Assembly (NCBI RefSeq): GCF_001877035.1 | Contig: NZ_CP015756.1 | Span: 1,107,001-1,171,000, forward strand | Source of the DNA: Clostridium estertheticum subsp. estertheticum | GTDB taxonomy: Bacteria; Bacillota; Clostridia; Clostridiales; Clostridiaceae | Reading direction: 5' to 3' | DNA length: 64,000 nucleotides | Shown: positions 10,352 to 19,644 of the stretch, piece by piece | Layout of the letters: every line of letters starts with the position of its first letter | How positions within the stretch are numbered: position 1 is the first letter of the stretch | Position numbers and translations under genes: made by a program | The notes under the pieces: generated by a model | Databases searched by the model: none | Told to the model about the DNA's origin: nothing | What the model saw: the letters and a program-made list of their open reading frames with translations, nothing else

Positions 10352-10392
10352 AATGCTTTACGGCTGGAATAATATTCAGTCTGTAAAGCATT
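10352..10392 (+). promoter_or_regulatory. Intercistronic hairpin between binding protein and permease
   Basis: AATGCTTTAC / GTAAAGCATT outer stem with an inner CTG-GAAT / ATTC-AG stem and no strong T-run. Placed to stabilise the upstream mRNA or partly stop transcription, giving more binding protein than permease. The same arrangement occurs at 31635-31674. Confidence 0.7.
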
Positions 10393-10426
10393 ATTAAAAA
10401 TTACATTGTGAAGGTTGTGAATTTAT

Positions 10427-11332
10427 ATGAGTAAAAAAAAGAAGAGTTTAAAATTTGGAAACAATAATGTAACTGGTTATATTCTTATTGCGCCGTGGTT
10501 GATAGGATTTTTGATTATGTATGCAATACCAATGGTTATATCGTTATATTTTTCTTTCACAAAATATAATTTACTTAGTGCACCTAGATTCATTGGTATA
10601 GATAATTTTAAAAGAATGTTTTTCAACGATCCAAGTTTTTGGAAGTCATTGGGTGTAACATTTTATTATGTGTTTATGCTAGTGCCTTTAAGGTTAATAT
10701 TTGCATTTATAGTAGCGATGTTACTTAATAGTAAAAGAAAGTTTTTAGGGTTATATAGAGCAGTGTATTATGTACCTTCAATTGTTGGAGGAAGTGTAGC
10801 TGTTTCAATAGTTTGGAAACAAATTTTTGGAAATGATGGAGTTGCAATGGCGCTTCTTTCTATTATTGGGATACATCAAAAAATATCTTTTATAGGTAAT
10901 CCATCAACTGCTATATGGACAATAATATCACTGGGAGTATGGCAATTTGGATCGGCGATGTTAATATTTCTAGCTGCTATAAAACAATTACCAAAAAGTA
11001 TTTATGAATCCGCAAGTATTGATGGCGCTGGTTTTTTTAGGCAGGTTTTTAAAATTACAATACCAATGCTCACTCCAGTAATTTTCTTTAATTTAATTCT
11101 GCAAATAATTAATGCATTTAAAGCATTTACAGAAAGTTATATCATAACTCAAGGTGGTCCAATGGACAGTACCTTATTCTATGTATTAAATTTATATAGA
11201 AAATCATTTACCTACTTTGACATGGGATACAGTAGTGCTATGGCTTGGGTATTGGTTGCTATAATTGGAATATTTACTGCAGTATTATTTAAATCCCAGA
11301 CAGCATGGGTACATTACGAATCAAAGGAGTGA
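10427..11332 (+). CDS. Sugar ABC transporter permease (MalF/UgpA type)
   Basis: A 301-residue inner-membrane permease with about six membrane segments (the first near residues 16-38: YILIAPWLIGFLIMYAIP). The cytoplasmic EAA loop that contacts the ATPase reads YESASIDGAGFFRQVFKITI. It is one half of the translocation channel; the other permease gene follows directly. No ATPase gene lies in the operon, so a shared MsmX-type ATPase is expected elsewhere, as is common for such systems in Firmicutes. The ATG is preceded by GAAGGTTGTGAA. Confidence 0.93.
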   Translation: MSKKKKSLKFGNNNVTGYILIAPWLIGFLIMYAIPMVISLYFSFTKYNLLSAPRFIGIDNFKRMFFNDPSFWKSLGVTFYYVFMLVPLRLIFAFIVAMLLNSKRKFLGLYRAVYYVPSIVGGSVAVSIVWKQIFGNDGVAMALLSIIGIHQKISFIGNPSTAIWTIISLGVWQFGSAMLIFLAAIKQLPKSIYESASIDGAGFFRQVFKITIPMLTPVIFFNLILQIINAFKAFTESYIITQGGPMDSTLFYVLNLYRKSFTYFDMGYSSAMAWVLVAIIGIFTAVLFKSQTAWVHYESKE

Positions 11333-11337
11333 TAAAG

Positions 11338-12183
11338 GTGGGAAAAAATAAAAAATTAAGATCATTTATGTTTCATTTTTTTACTATAATATTAGGTCTT
11401 ATTATGATTTATCCATTGTTGTGGTTAGTAAGTAGTTCATTTAAAACGAATTCTGAAATATTTGTTAATTCATATTCATTAATACCTAAACATTGGGACA
11501 TTGTGAAAAACTACTCTTCAGGATGGAAAGGAATTGGAGGAGTATCTTTTGGAACATTCATGTGGAACTCAGTAATTGTTGCAGTAATTGGAACCGTTGG
11601 AGGGGTTTTTTCTTCAGTGATTGCAGCTTATGCATTTGCTAGAATAAAATTCTTTGGTAAAAATTTTTGGTTTTTCTGTGTAATGATGACGCTGATGGTA
11701 CCTAACCAAGTTATGGTAGTACCACAATTTATTATATTCAAGAAACTAGGGCTTATAAATAATATTGCATCATTAATAATTCCATGGGTTTTTGGTAGTG
11801 CATTTTTTATATTTTTAACTGTACAATTTATTCGTGGATTACCAATTGAGCTAGATGAGGCTGCTGAAATTGATGGATGTAGTAAAATTCAGACTTTTAC
11901 TAAAATTATTTTTCCATTAGTAGTTCCAGCTGTAATTACATCAACAATATTTTCTTTTTATTGGATATGGCAAGACTTTTTTCAACCTCTAATTTTTATG
12001 AGTAATCCAAGGCATTTTACTGTTTCTTTAGCTTTGAATTTATATCTTGACCCAAACTCATTTAATAATTATGGGGGAATGCTTGCAATGTCTGTTGTGT
12101 CTTTAGTACCAGTAGTTGTTATATTTCTAATATTTCAAAAACAGTTGGTAGAAGGTGTAGCAACAAGTGGACTTAAGGATTAA
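11338..12183 (+). CDS. Sugar ABC transporter permease (MalG/UgpE type)
   Basis: A 281-residue second permease with six membrane segments and the EAA loop LDEAAEIDGCSKIQTFTKIIFP. The GTG at 11338 is preferred: AAGGAG lies eight bases before it and it begins just past the upstream stop codon. The upstream in-frame ATG at 11305 would overlap the previous gene and has no ribosome site. Together with the preceding gene it forms the membrane channel of a carbohydrate importer. Translationally coupled to the first permease. Confidence 0.92.
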   Translation: MGKNKKLRSFMFHFFTIILGLIMIYPLLWLVSSSFKTNSEIFVNSYSLIPKHWDIVKNYSSGWKGIGGVSFGTFMWNSVIVAVIGTVGGVFSSVIAAYAFARIKFFGKNFWFFCVMMTLMVPNQVMVVPQFIIFKKLGLINNIASLIIPWVFGSAFFIFLTVQFIRGLPIELDEAAEIDGCSKIQTFTKIIFPLVVPAVITSTIFSFYWIWQDFFQPLIFMSNPRHFTVSLALNLYLDPNSFNNYGGMLAMSVVSLVPVVVIFLIFQKQLVEGVATSGLKD

Positions 12184-12209
12184 TAAAATAAAAAAGAAGG
12201 GTAAAATTA

Positions 12210-14279
12210 ATGAAACAAAATAAATTTTTTATTTTAAATAAAAATACAAAGATAGAAGTAATAGGAGAAAGTAGTAAGGCAATTAAAAATATTATAAATA
12301 TTTTTTTACGTGATATTAACAAAGTATTTAAAGCTGAAAGTAATTTAAACGGAGATGAAAGGACAGAAATAATTATAAGATGTTCATTAGATGATACTGA
12401 GCTTCTTTTAAAGTCAGAAGAGTTTACTCTGAAATTTCAGACCGATGATAATAAAAAAAGTGTTATGAATATAAATGCAAAGGATGAATTAGGAATAATA
12501 TATGCATTGATTTATATAAGTAAAACATATTTGGGCGTGGATCCATTTTGGTTCTGGAATGATAAAGAACCAAAATGCTTACCATATGTTAGAATTCCTA
12601 TGTCTGATTATAAGTCATTTACTAAAAAGGTTAAATATAGAGGATGGTTTGTAAATGATGAAGTATTATTATCAGGTTGGAGGGAGAGTCCAACAGATGA
12701 AGAAGTTTGGAAATTAGTTTTTGAAACTATACTTAGATGCGGTGGAAATATGGTTATACCAGGTACAGATAAAACAAGCAAAATAAACAAGCAGCTGGCG
12801 TCAGATATGGGATTGTGGATAACCCATCATCATGCAGAGCCTTTAGGGGCAGAAATGTTTTTAAGAGCATACCCAGGCGAGGAGCCTATATATGATAAAA
12901 ATAATAAACTTTTTGAGGAACTTTGGAGAAGCGCCGTATTAGATCAGAAAGACACAAAAGTTATATGGAATATTGGATTTAGAGGGCAGGGAGATCAAGC
13001 GTTTTGGGAATATGACGCAACATATAAAACACCTGAGGCAAGAGGTAAACTTATAAGTAAAGTAATTCAAAAGCAATATGAAATAGTTAAAGAGTATGTT
13101 GAGAAACCGGTATTTTGTACAAACTTGTACGGTGAAATAATGGAACTGTATAAAGAGGGATACATAGAATTCCCAGAGGGTGTTATAAAAATATGGGCAG
13201 ATAGCGGATATGGGAAAATGGTTTCAAGAAGACAAGGAAATCATAACCCTAGAATATATTCATTACCAAGTAAAAATGAAATAGGCCCTCATGGTGTTTA
13301 TTATCATGTTACCTTTTATGACCTGCAATCATCTAATCATTTGACTATGCTTCCTAATACACCTCAATTTGTGAAGTCGGAATTAGAAACTGCATTTATG
13401 GTTGGAGCTAATGAGTATTTAATTATAAATAGTGGAAATATTAGACCTCATACTTATATGTTAGATTTAATGAGTGAACTTTGGAAGTATGGTTATTTAG
13501 ATACAAATAAACACATGGAAAATTATATGAAACGCTATTTTCCTTCTGGAAGTGAAATTGTGCAAGAATGTTTTAATAAATATTTTAATACACCTGTTCA
13601 ATATGGACAACATGAAGATGAAAGAGCAGGAGAGCAATTTTATCACTATCCAACGAGAGAAATAATTAGTCATTGGATTAAAGATAAAAACAATGATACT
13701 ATAGAATCTTTAAATTGGGCCACGGGTGATGTTTGCTTTGAAAAGCAGATTAAGTGGTATAAGGAAAAGTGTGAAGCAAATTTGAATAAGTGGGAGGTTT
13801 TAAAAAATCAATGTGATAATGTGATAATGTCTTTATTAGGAAAAGAGAAGAGTCTCTTTTGCGATAGTTTATTATTGCAGGTAATAATTCATCTAACAGG
13901 TTGTAAAGGCTCAGTATATCTTTGCAAGGGTTATGATGCATTTATGGAAGAAAATTATTCTCTTTCATTTATACATGTTTGCGCTTCAATGAAAGAATAT
14001 GAAAAAGCACTTAGCAAAATGAAAGAATCAGAGCATGATAAATGGATAAATTTCTACAGAAATGATTGTCTCACAAATGTTAAACTCACAATATATTGTT
14101 TAGATACTCTTAGAAGGTATATTCGTGTACTTGGTGATGGTTCTAATTTTTATAACTGGGAAAAACGATATGTTCTATCTAATGAGGATAGAAATATTAT
14201 GTTGCTTGCAACTACTACCAATCAGTTAACTGATGATGAGCTTTATGCGAAGATTAAGGGAAAGGTAATGACAACATAA
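12210..14279 (+). CDS. GH115-type alpha-glucuronidase-like protein
   Basis: A 689-residue protein without signal peptide, so cytoplasmic. The N-terminal third resembles the GH20/GH67-like alpha/beta domain that precedes GH115 cores (GIIYALIYISKTYLGVDPFW). The core shows GH115 landmarks: VKYRGWFVNDE (~138-148), IGFRGQGDQ, IKIWADSGYG, GPHGVYYHV and NEYLIINSGNIRP. Family members remove 4-O-methyl-glucuronic acid side chains from xylan. At 689 residues it is shorter than many GH115 enzymes (800-1000), so the C-terminal domain may be reduced. It lies 26 bases after the second permease and is part of the importer operon, consistent with intracellular trimming of imported acidic oligosaccharides. 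Substrate is inferred. Confidence 0.75.
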   Translation: MKQNKFFILNKNTKIEVIGESSKAIKNIINIFLRDINKVFKAESNLNGDERTEIIIRCSLDDTELLLKSEEFTLKFQTDDNKKSVMNINAKDELGIIYALIYISKTYLGVDPFWFWNDKEPKCLPYVRIPMSDYKSFTKKVKYRGWFVNDEVLLSGWRESPTDEEVWKLVFETILRCGGNMVIPGTDKTSKINKQLASDMGLWITHHHAEPLGAEMFLRAYPGEEPIYDKNNKLFEELWRSAVLDQKDTKVIWNIGFRGQGDQAFWEYDATYKTPEARGKLISKVIQKQYEIVKEYVEKPVFCTNLYGEIMELYKEGYIEFPEGVIKIWADSGYGKMVSRRQGNHNPRIYSLPSKNEIGPHGVYYHVTFYDLQSSNHLTMLPNTPQFVKSELETAFMVGANEYLIINSGNIRPHTYMLDLMSELWKYGYLDTNKHMENYMKRYFPSGSEIVQECFNKYFNTPVQYGQHEDERAGEQFYHYPTREIISHWIKDKNNDTIESLNWATGDVCFEKQIKWYKEKCEANLNKWEVLKNQCDNVIMSLLGKEKSLFCDSLLLQVIIHLTGCKGSVYLCKGYDAFMEENYSLSFIHVCASMKEYEKALSKMKESEHDKWINFYRNDCLTNVKLTIYCLDTLRRYIRVLGDGSNFYNWEKRYVLSNEDRNIMLLATTTNQLTDDELYAKIKGKVMTT

Positions 14280-14310
14280 TTAGAACAGATAGGAAAACTA
14301 AAAATTAAAG

Positions 14311-14353
14311 GTAGGACAAGTTGGTAATTTCATGAACTTGTTCTACTTTTTTT
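14311..14353 (+). terminator. Rho-independent terminator after GH115 gene
   Basis: GTAGGACAAGTT / AACTTGTTCTAC stem (one G-U pair) followed by a T-tract. Ends the ABC-GH115 operon. Confidence 0.88.
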
Positions 14354-14456
14354 ATATTATATAATGAGCTATATATGGGAATAACATAAAAGGCTAAATT
14401 AATTGAATATTAAATATTGTCATCATTAGCTACTGACTATTCAATTTATCTTTGAA

Positions 14457-14485
14457 TTGTATGTAATTGTTTACTAGAATATAAT
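14457..14485 (+). promoter_or_regulatory. SigA-type promoter of the hexitol PTS operon
   Basis: TTGTAT (14457-14462), 17-base spacer, TATAAT (14480-14485). Leaves a leader of about 120 bases before the PRD regulator's ATG. The rest of the gap from 14354 holds no recognised element. Confidence 0.6.
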
Positions 14486-14612
14486 AAAGTTAAAGTAATC
14501 AAGAAATTATTATTTTATAGACTTTAATTAATAGGATTTAAATTACAGGGCAAACTTAAATTTTAGGTATAAGCAACTTGATACAATCGTTTAATAATTT
14601 TGGAGGAATATT

Positions 14613-16736
14613 ATGAAGGGTCATAAGATTAATTTACGTATAAAGAATATTTTGCAAATTATATGTAACGAGAATGATTATATTACTACTGCTAAAATTG
14701 CAAAAGATTTAGATGTTAGTGGTAGGACAGTATTAAGAGAGATACATGATGTTGAAAAGTTTCTTAACCAAAATGGATTAAAGCTCGATAAAAAGACTGG
14801 GGTTGGTATCAAAGTAATTGGTTCTTTAAGAGAGAAACAAATTATTGTTAATTTACTAAATGGAGAAAAGGATGAAACAATATATTCTCCTCTAGAGAGA
14901 AAAAATATAATTATTAGTGAACTACTTCAAAACCAAGAGCCGGTTAAGTTATACAATTTTACTAGAACTTTAAAAGTTACAGAAGCAACTATAAGTAATG
15001 ATTTAGAAAAAACAGATGAATGGTTTAAAAAACATAGTTTAAATTTAATTAGAAAGCAGGGACTTGGTGTATATGTAGAAGGAAAAGAAAATCATATAAG
15101 AAAAGCCATGGTTAGCTTAATTTATGAAAATACAAATGAAAGTCAGCTTTTAAACCTAATAAGGCAAAATTTAGATAATTCAGTGGTTGTAGCAAAAGAT
15201 ATCGAAGATTCCTCTAGAAATAGGTTACTTAATTTAATAGATAATGAAACGATAAGGAAAATAGAAGTTTTAATTGAGGACATGGAGAAAGAAAGAAATT
15301 ATAAGTTAGTGGATAGCGCGTTTGTTGGATTAATTGTTCATATTGCACTTGCTATTGAAAGGGTAAAAAAAGGCGATAAAATAACCATAGATCATGAGTT
15401 CTTAAAAGAACTTAAGAGGAGTGCTGAGTATTTAATTGCATCTGATTTGTCTATTAATATATCAAGATGTTTTGAAGTAGAAATACCAGAGGATGAAATA
15501 GGTTATATAACAATGCACATTAAAGGATCCAAAAATTACAAGGAAAAATATAAAACAGGAAATAAGATAATAGGAAGCTTTGAACTTATAAAGTTATCGA
15601 AGGAAATTATTAAAACCGCAGAGATTGAAACAGGGAAATTCCTTGGGAATAATGAGGATTTGTTAAATGGATTAGTAAATCATCTTGGAACAGCAATTAC
15701 AAGGCTAAAGATGAAACTTGATATTAGAAATCCACTTCTAGAAGAAATTAAGACTAATTATACTGATTTAATGAAGACTAGTACTAAATGCGCAAAAGTA
15801 GTTGAAAAACATATAGGAATAAAAATGCCTGAAGCTGAAATTGCATTCATCGCCATGCATTTAGGGGCTGCAATTGAAAATAGTGAAACGTTAATTAAAC
15901 CTATTTACAGGGTTGCAATTGCTTGTGCTACGGGTATGGGAACTTCAAGACTTCTTGCTATAAGAATAGAAAATGAGTATGACAATATTCAAATTGTGGA
16001 TATTATATCTACAATTCACATTGCAGAAAGTTTTCTAAAAGAGAATGAGATAGATTTCATTATATCTACAGTTAATATAGAAAAGTGTTTTAAACCAGTA
16101 GTAATAGTGAATCCATTGCTTTTTAAGGAAGATAAAGATAAAATTGCAAATCAAATAAAGAATTTTCAAAACACAAATATTAAACATTCATGGAACAAAA
16201 ATAAGAAAATTAAATTCAAAGACAAATTAATTTCATTAAATATATATAGTGAAGCTATAATACAGATATTGGATAATTTTTTCTTGAAAGAAATTCCAGA
16301 AATGAGTAGCGTTGATGCTTTAATAATTGAGGCTAGTAAAGCAATAGAAAAAGATTCGGAGACGACAGAAAAAATAAGAATGGCTCTAGAGAGTAGAGAA
16401 AAAAAAGGGAATACAGTTGTAACAGGACATGAGATGATATTGCTTCATTGTAGGACGGATATTGTACAAAAATTATACTTTGGGGCGGTAAAGTTGTCTA
16501 AGGGATTAGAATGTTTAAATGGTGAAGGTAAAATAGAAAACATTAAGCTTGGAATTATAATGCTTGCACCAGAAGAGTGTAGCGCACTACAAATAGAAGT
16601 AATAGGGTATGTAAGTAAAATGCTAATTGAAAGAGTTGACTTCCTTAAATATTTAAAGGATGGAGAAAGAGATTATGCATTTAATGAATTAAATGATATT
16701 TTAAAAGAATTTTATAAACAAAAAGTAAATAATTAA
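14613..16736 (+). CDS. PRD-containing transcriptional activator (MtlR/LicR type)
   Basis: A 707-residue PTS-controlled activator. Order: N-terminal helix-turn-helix (TTAKIAKDLDVSGRTVLREI, ~22-41), a second Mga-like HTH (~95-140), two PRD domains (~200-400; conserved histidine signatures GLIVHIALAI and YITMHIKGS in the first, LVNHLGTAITRL and IAFIAMHLGA in the second), an EIIB-like domain with C438 in IACATGMGTSRL, and a C-terminal EIIA-like domain (VVTGHEMILLHC, His near 612). Phosphorylation at PRDs and the EIIB/EIIA-like domains normally links activity to PTS flux. It is the first gene of the operon, 14 bases before the PTS gene, and so is probably its activator. Confidence 0.92.
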   Translation: MKGHKINLRIKNILQIICNENDYITTAKIAKDLDVSGRTVLREIHDVEKFLNQNGLKLDKKTGVGIKVIGSLREKQIIVNLLNGEKDETIYSPLERKNIIISELLQNQEPVKLYNFTRTLKVTEATISNDLEKTDEWFKKHSLNLIRKQGLGVYVEGKENHIRKAMVSLIYENTNESQLLNLIRQNLDNSVVVAKDIEDSSRNRLLNLIDNETIRKIEVLIEDMEKERNYKLVDSAFVGLIVHIALAIERVKKGDKITIDHEFLKELKRSAEYLIASDLSINISRCFEVEIPEDEIGYITMHIKGSKNYKEKYKTGNKIIGSFELIKLSKEIIKTAEIETGKFLGNNEDLLNGLVNHLGTAITRLKMKLDIRNPLLEEIKTNYTDLMKTSTKCAKVVEKHIGIKMPEAEIAFIAMHLGAAIENSETLIKPIYRVAIACATGMGTSRLLAIRIENEYDNIQIVDIISTIHIAESFLKENEIDFIISTVNIEKCFKPVVIVNPLLFKEDKDKIANQIKNFQNTNIKHSWNKNKKIKFKDKLISLNIYSEAIIQILDNFFLKEIPEMSSVDALIIEASKAIEKDSETTEKIRMALESREKKGNTVVTGHEMILLHCRTDIVQKLYFGAVKLSKGLECLNGEGKIENIKLGIIMLAPEECSALQIEVIGYVSKMLIERVDFLKYLKDGERDYAFNELNDILKEFYKQKVNN

Positions 16737-16750
16737 TGGAGGTATGAGTT

Positions 16751-18664
16751 ATGGATGATACATCGAACATAAAAAATAAAGGAAAAACTAAAGAAAGAGT
16801 ACAAGGTTTTGGTAGATTTTTAAGCGGAATGATACTTCCGAATATAGGTGCATTTATAGCATGGGGGCTAATTACGGCATTATTTATACCAACTGGTTGG
16901 CTTCCTAATGCTCATTTTGCTAAATTAGTTAGCCCAATGATAACCTACCTTTTACCATTATTAATAGGTTACACTGGTGGTAAAATGGTAGGTGGAGTAA
17001 GAGGTGGAGTAGTTGGATCAATAGCAACTATGGGAATTATAGTAGGAGCAGATATTCCAATGTTTATGGGTGCAATGATAATGGGACCACTAGGTGGTTA
17101 TGTTATAAAGAAATTTGATAAACTTGTTGAAGGAAAAGTACCAGCTGGTTTTGAAATGTTAATTAATAACTTTTCATCAGGTATACTTGGAGCAATGTTA
17201 GCATTGGTTGCATTTATAGGAATTGGACCAGTAGTCCTAGGATTAAATGGTCTTCTAAAAGATGGAGTAGAAGTCATAGTAAAAGCAGGGTTATTACCTT
17301 TAGTAGCTATATTTATAGAACCAGCAAAAATATTGTTTTTAAATAACGCAATAGGTAATGGGATTTTGGTTCCAATAGGTGCACAAGAAGCTAAAGCACT
17401 TGGAAAATCAGTGTTTTTCTTATTAGAATCAAATCCAGGTCCTGGACTAGGAGTACTACTCGCTTATTGGGTTTTTGCAAAAGGTGCTGTTAAAGAATCA
17501 GCACCAGGAGCAATAATAATTCATTTTATAGGTGGAATACATGAAATTTATTTCCCTTATGTTTTAATGAATCCTCTACTTATAATAGCAGTAATTTGTG
17601 GTGGAGCAAGTGGAATATTTACATTCCAAATTTTTGGAGCAGGATTAACTGCAGCAGCATCTCCAGGAAGTATACTTGCGTTAATGGCAATGATTCCTAG
17701 AGGTGGTTACTTTGGAGTACTTGCAGGCGTACTTGTAGCAGCTGTGGTTTCATTCTTAGTATCCTCTGTAATAATAAAGAGTACTAATAAAAAAACAGAG
17801 GATAATGAATTTGAAGAAGCAAAATTGAAATCTAGTGAACTAAAATTAAAGAAAAAAGATGAGATAAGTGAGACAAATGGAGTAATAGGTAAAACTTTTA
17901 ATAAAGTAATATTTGCATGTGATGCTGGTATGGGTTCAAGTGCAATGGGGGCAACAACTTTAAGAACTAAATTTAAAAGAGCAGGATATAATATTGAGGT
18001 AGTAAATTGTGCAATTGAAGCTATCCCAAAGGATGCTCAGATTGTTGTAACCCACGAAACACTAACTGCAAGAGCAAAGAGTGTAGCTCCAAATGCTGAA
18101 CATATATCAGTTAAGGATTTTCTTAATAACCCTGCGTTTGAGATTCTTTCGGCAAGATTAAAACCAATTGCTAATACTAATACTAAAGTTAATATTGAAC
18201 CTAAAAATGTTGTAAAGAATGAAAGTAAAATTCTTGAAAAGAAAAATATAAAATTAGGACTGGAAAGCACAGATAAATATACTGCAATTAAAATGGCTGG
18301 TAAATTACTATATGATGGAGGATATGTAGAAGAAGAATATATGGATGCTATGATTCAAAGAGAAAATGATCTTTCCACATATATTGGTAAAGGTATAGCG
18401 ATTCCTCATGGGGTTGGTGAAGCTAAGAAAAACATTAATAAAACAGGAATGGTAGTGCTTCAATTTCCAAATGGAGTTAGGTTCGATGAAGAATTAGCAT
18501 ATCTCGTAATTGGCATTGCTGGAGTTGGGGATGAACATTTACAAATACTTTCTAATATTGCAATTGCAATTGAAGGAGAAGATGAAAGTATAACTGATAA
18601 GCTAAAAAGTACAGAGAATATCCAGTACATCTATGATTTATTTACAATAAAATCAGAAGATTAA
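16751..18664 (+). CDS. mtlA: Mannitol-type PTS transporter EIICBA
   Basis: A 637-residue three-domain PTS permease, the same length as Escherichia coli MtlA. IIC (~20-345) spans the membrane and contains the family motif GGIHEIYFPYVLMNP; IIB follows with phosphocysteine C390 in FACDAGMGSS; IIA is at the C-terminus with phospho-histidine H553 in IAIPHG. It takes up a hexitol with phosphorylation. The IIC wording is of mannitol type, but the operon lacks a mannitol-1-phosphate 5-dehydrogenase gene and instead has a SorE-like dehydrogenase and a 1-phosphofructokinase-type kinase, so the exact polyol remains open. Ribosome site GGAGGTATG precedes the ATG. Confidence 0.9.
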   Translation: MDDTSNIKNKGKTKERVQGFGRFLSGMILPNIGAFIAWGLITALFIPTGWLPNAHFAKLVSPMITYLLPLLIGYTGGKMVGGVRGGVVGSIATMGIIVGADIPMFMGAMIMGPLGGYVIKKFDKLVEGKVPAGFEMLINNFSSGILGAMLALVAFIGIGPVVLGLNGLLKDGVEVIVKAGLLPLVAIFIEPAKILFLNNAIGNGILVPIGAQEAKALGKSVFFLLESNPGPGLGVLLAYWVFAKGAVKESAPGAIIIHFIGGIHEIYFPYVLMNPLLIIAVICGGASGIFTFQIFGAGLTAAASPGSILALMAMIPRGGYFGVLAGVLVAAVVSFLVSSVIIKSTNKKTEDNEFEEAKLKSSELKLKKKDEISETNGVIGKTFNKVIFACDAGMGSSAMGATTLRTKFKRAGYNIEVVNCAIEAIPKDAQIVVTHETLTARAKSVAPNAEHISVKDFLNNPAFEILSARLKPIANTNTKVNIEPKNVVKNESKILEKKNIKLGLESTDKYTAIKMAGKLLYDGGYVEEEYMDAMIQRENDLSTYIGKGIAIPHGVGEAKKNINKTGMVVLQFPNGVRFDEELAYLVIGIAGVGDEHLQILSNIAIAIEGEDESITDKLKSTENIQYIYDLFTIKSED

Positions 18665-18690
18665 AATATTAAAAAATAAGAGGTGAAAAT

Positions 18691-19620
18691 ATGATTACAA
18701 CTATAACAATAAATCCAGCAGTTGATAAGACTATTGAAATAAATAATTTCACTGTAGGAAATGTTAATAGGGTTGCATCTGTTAGATTGGATGCTGGCGG
18801 AAAAGGAATTAATGTATCAAAAGTAATAAAAAATTTGGGCGGTGAAAGTCGTGCAATGGGAATTCTATCTGGTACCTCAGGACAATTTATAAAGGAATAT
18901 TTAGATGAAATAAATATTTTAAATGACTTTGTTTTCACAAAAGGTGAAACTAGAACAAATATAAAAGTTGTTGACATGATCAATCATACTAATACTGATA
19001 TAAATGAGGCTGGTCCAGAGGCAAGTTTAAAGGATTTGAATGACGTATGCGATAAAATGTTTAATAATATAAATAGTGGTGATACTATAATTTTATCAGG
19101 AAGTGTGCCTAGTAACGTAGACAAGAAAATTTATGGTAATTGGATTACTAAGGCAAAACAAAAAGGAGCAAAAACAATATTAGATGCTGATGGTGAAATG
19201 CTTAAGGCAGGTATTTTAGCAGGACCTTACCTCGTTAAGCCAAATATCGATGAGCTTGAAGCTATGTTTAACAAAAAAATAGAAGGTGTTGTAGAAATTG
19301 TCGAAATAGCGAAAAAAATGCTTGAATATGGTATAATTATTGTAGCGGTTTCATTAGGAAGCGAAGGAGCAGTTTTTGTAACTAAGGAATGTGCTATATA
19401 TGCACATGGTCTTAAGGTAGATGTGAAAAGCACAGTCGGAGCAGGCGATTCAATGGTTGCAGCTCTTGCATATTCTTTAGAGAAGAATCTTAGCTTTGAA
19501 GAAACAGTCAGGTTATCTGTTGCAACAGGAGCTGCGAATGTAATGACAGAGGGTACAAAGGCAAGCGATATTAAAACAATTATGGAACTAGAAAAACAAG
19601 TTGTATTTGAATACTTATAA
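18691..19620 (+). CDS. 1-phosphofructokinase-type PfkB kinase
   Basis: A 309-residue PfkB-family kinase of the FruK/LacC branch. N-terminal TITINPAVDKTIEI and GGKGINVSKVIKNLGG (substrate phosphate binding), and C-terminal anion hole and catalytic base STVGAGDSMVA with D253. Family members convert fructose 1-phosphate or tagatose 6-phosphate to the bisphosphate. Sitting between the PTS gene and a SorE-like dehydrogenase, it would phosphorylate the ketose phosphate made by that dehydrogenase. FruK and LacC cannot be separated reliably by eye; fructose 1-phosphate is the preferred reading given the dehydrogenase. Ribosome site AAGAGGTG. Confidence 0.85.
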   Translation: MITTITINPAVDKTIEINNFTVGNVNRVASVRLDAGGKGINVSKVIKNLGGESRAMGILSGTSGQFIKEYLDEINILNDFVFTKGETRTNIKVVDMINHTNTDINEAGPEASLKDLNDVCDKMFNNINSGDTIILSGSVPSNVDKKIYGNWITKAKQKGAKTILDADGEMLKAGILAGPYLVKPNIDELEAMFNKKIEGVVEIVEIAKKMLEYGIIIVAVSLGSEGAVFVTKECAIYAHGLKVDVKSTVGAGDSMVAALAYSLEKNLSFEETVRLSVATGAANVMTEGTKASDIKTIMELEKQVVFEYL

Positions 19621-19644
19621 TAAATAAAAAAGGTGGTAATATAT

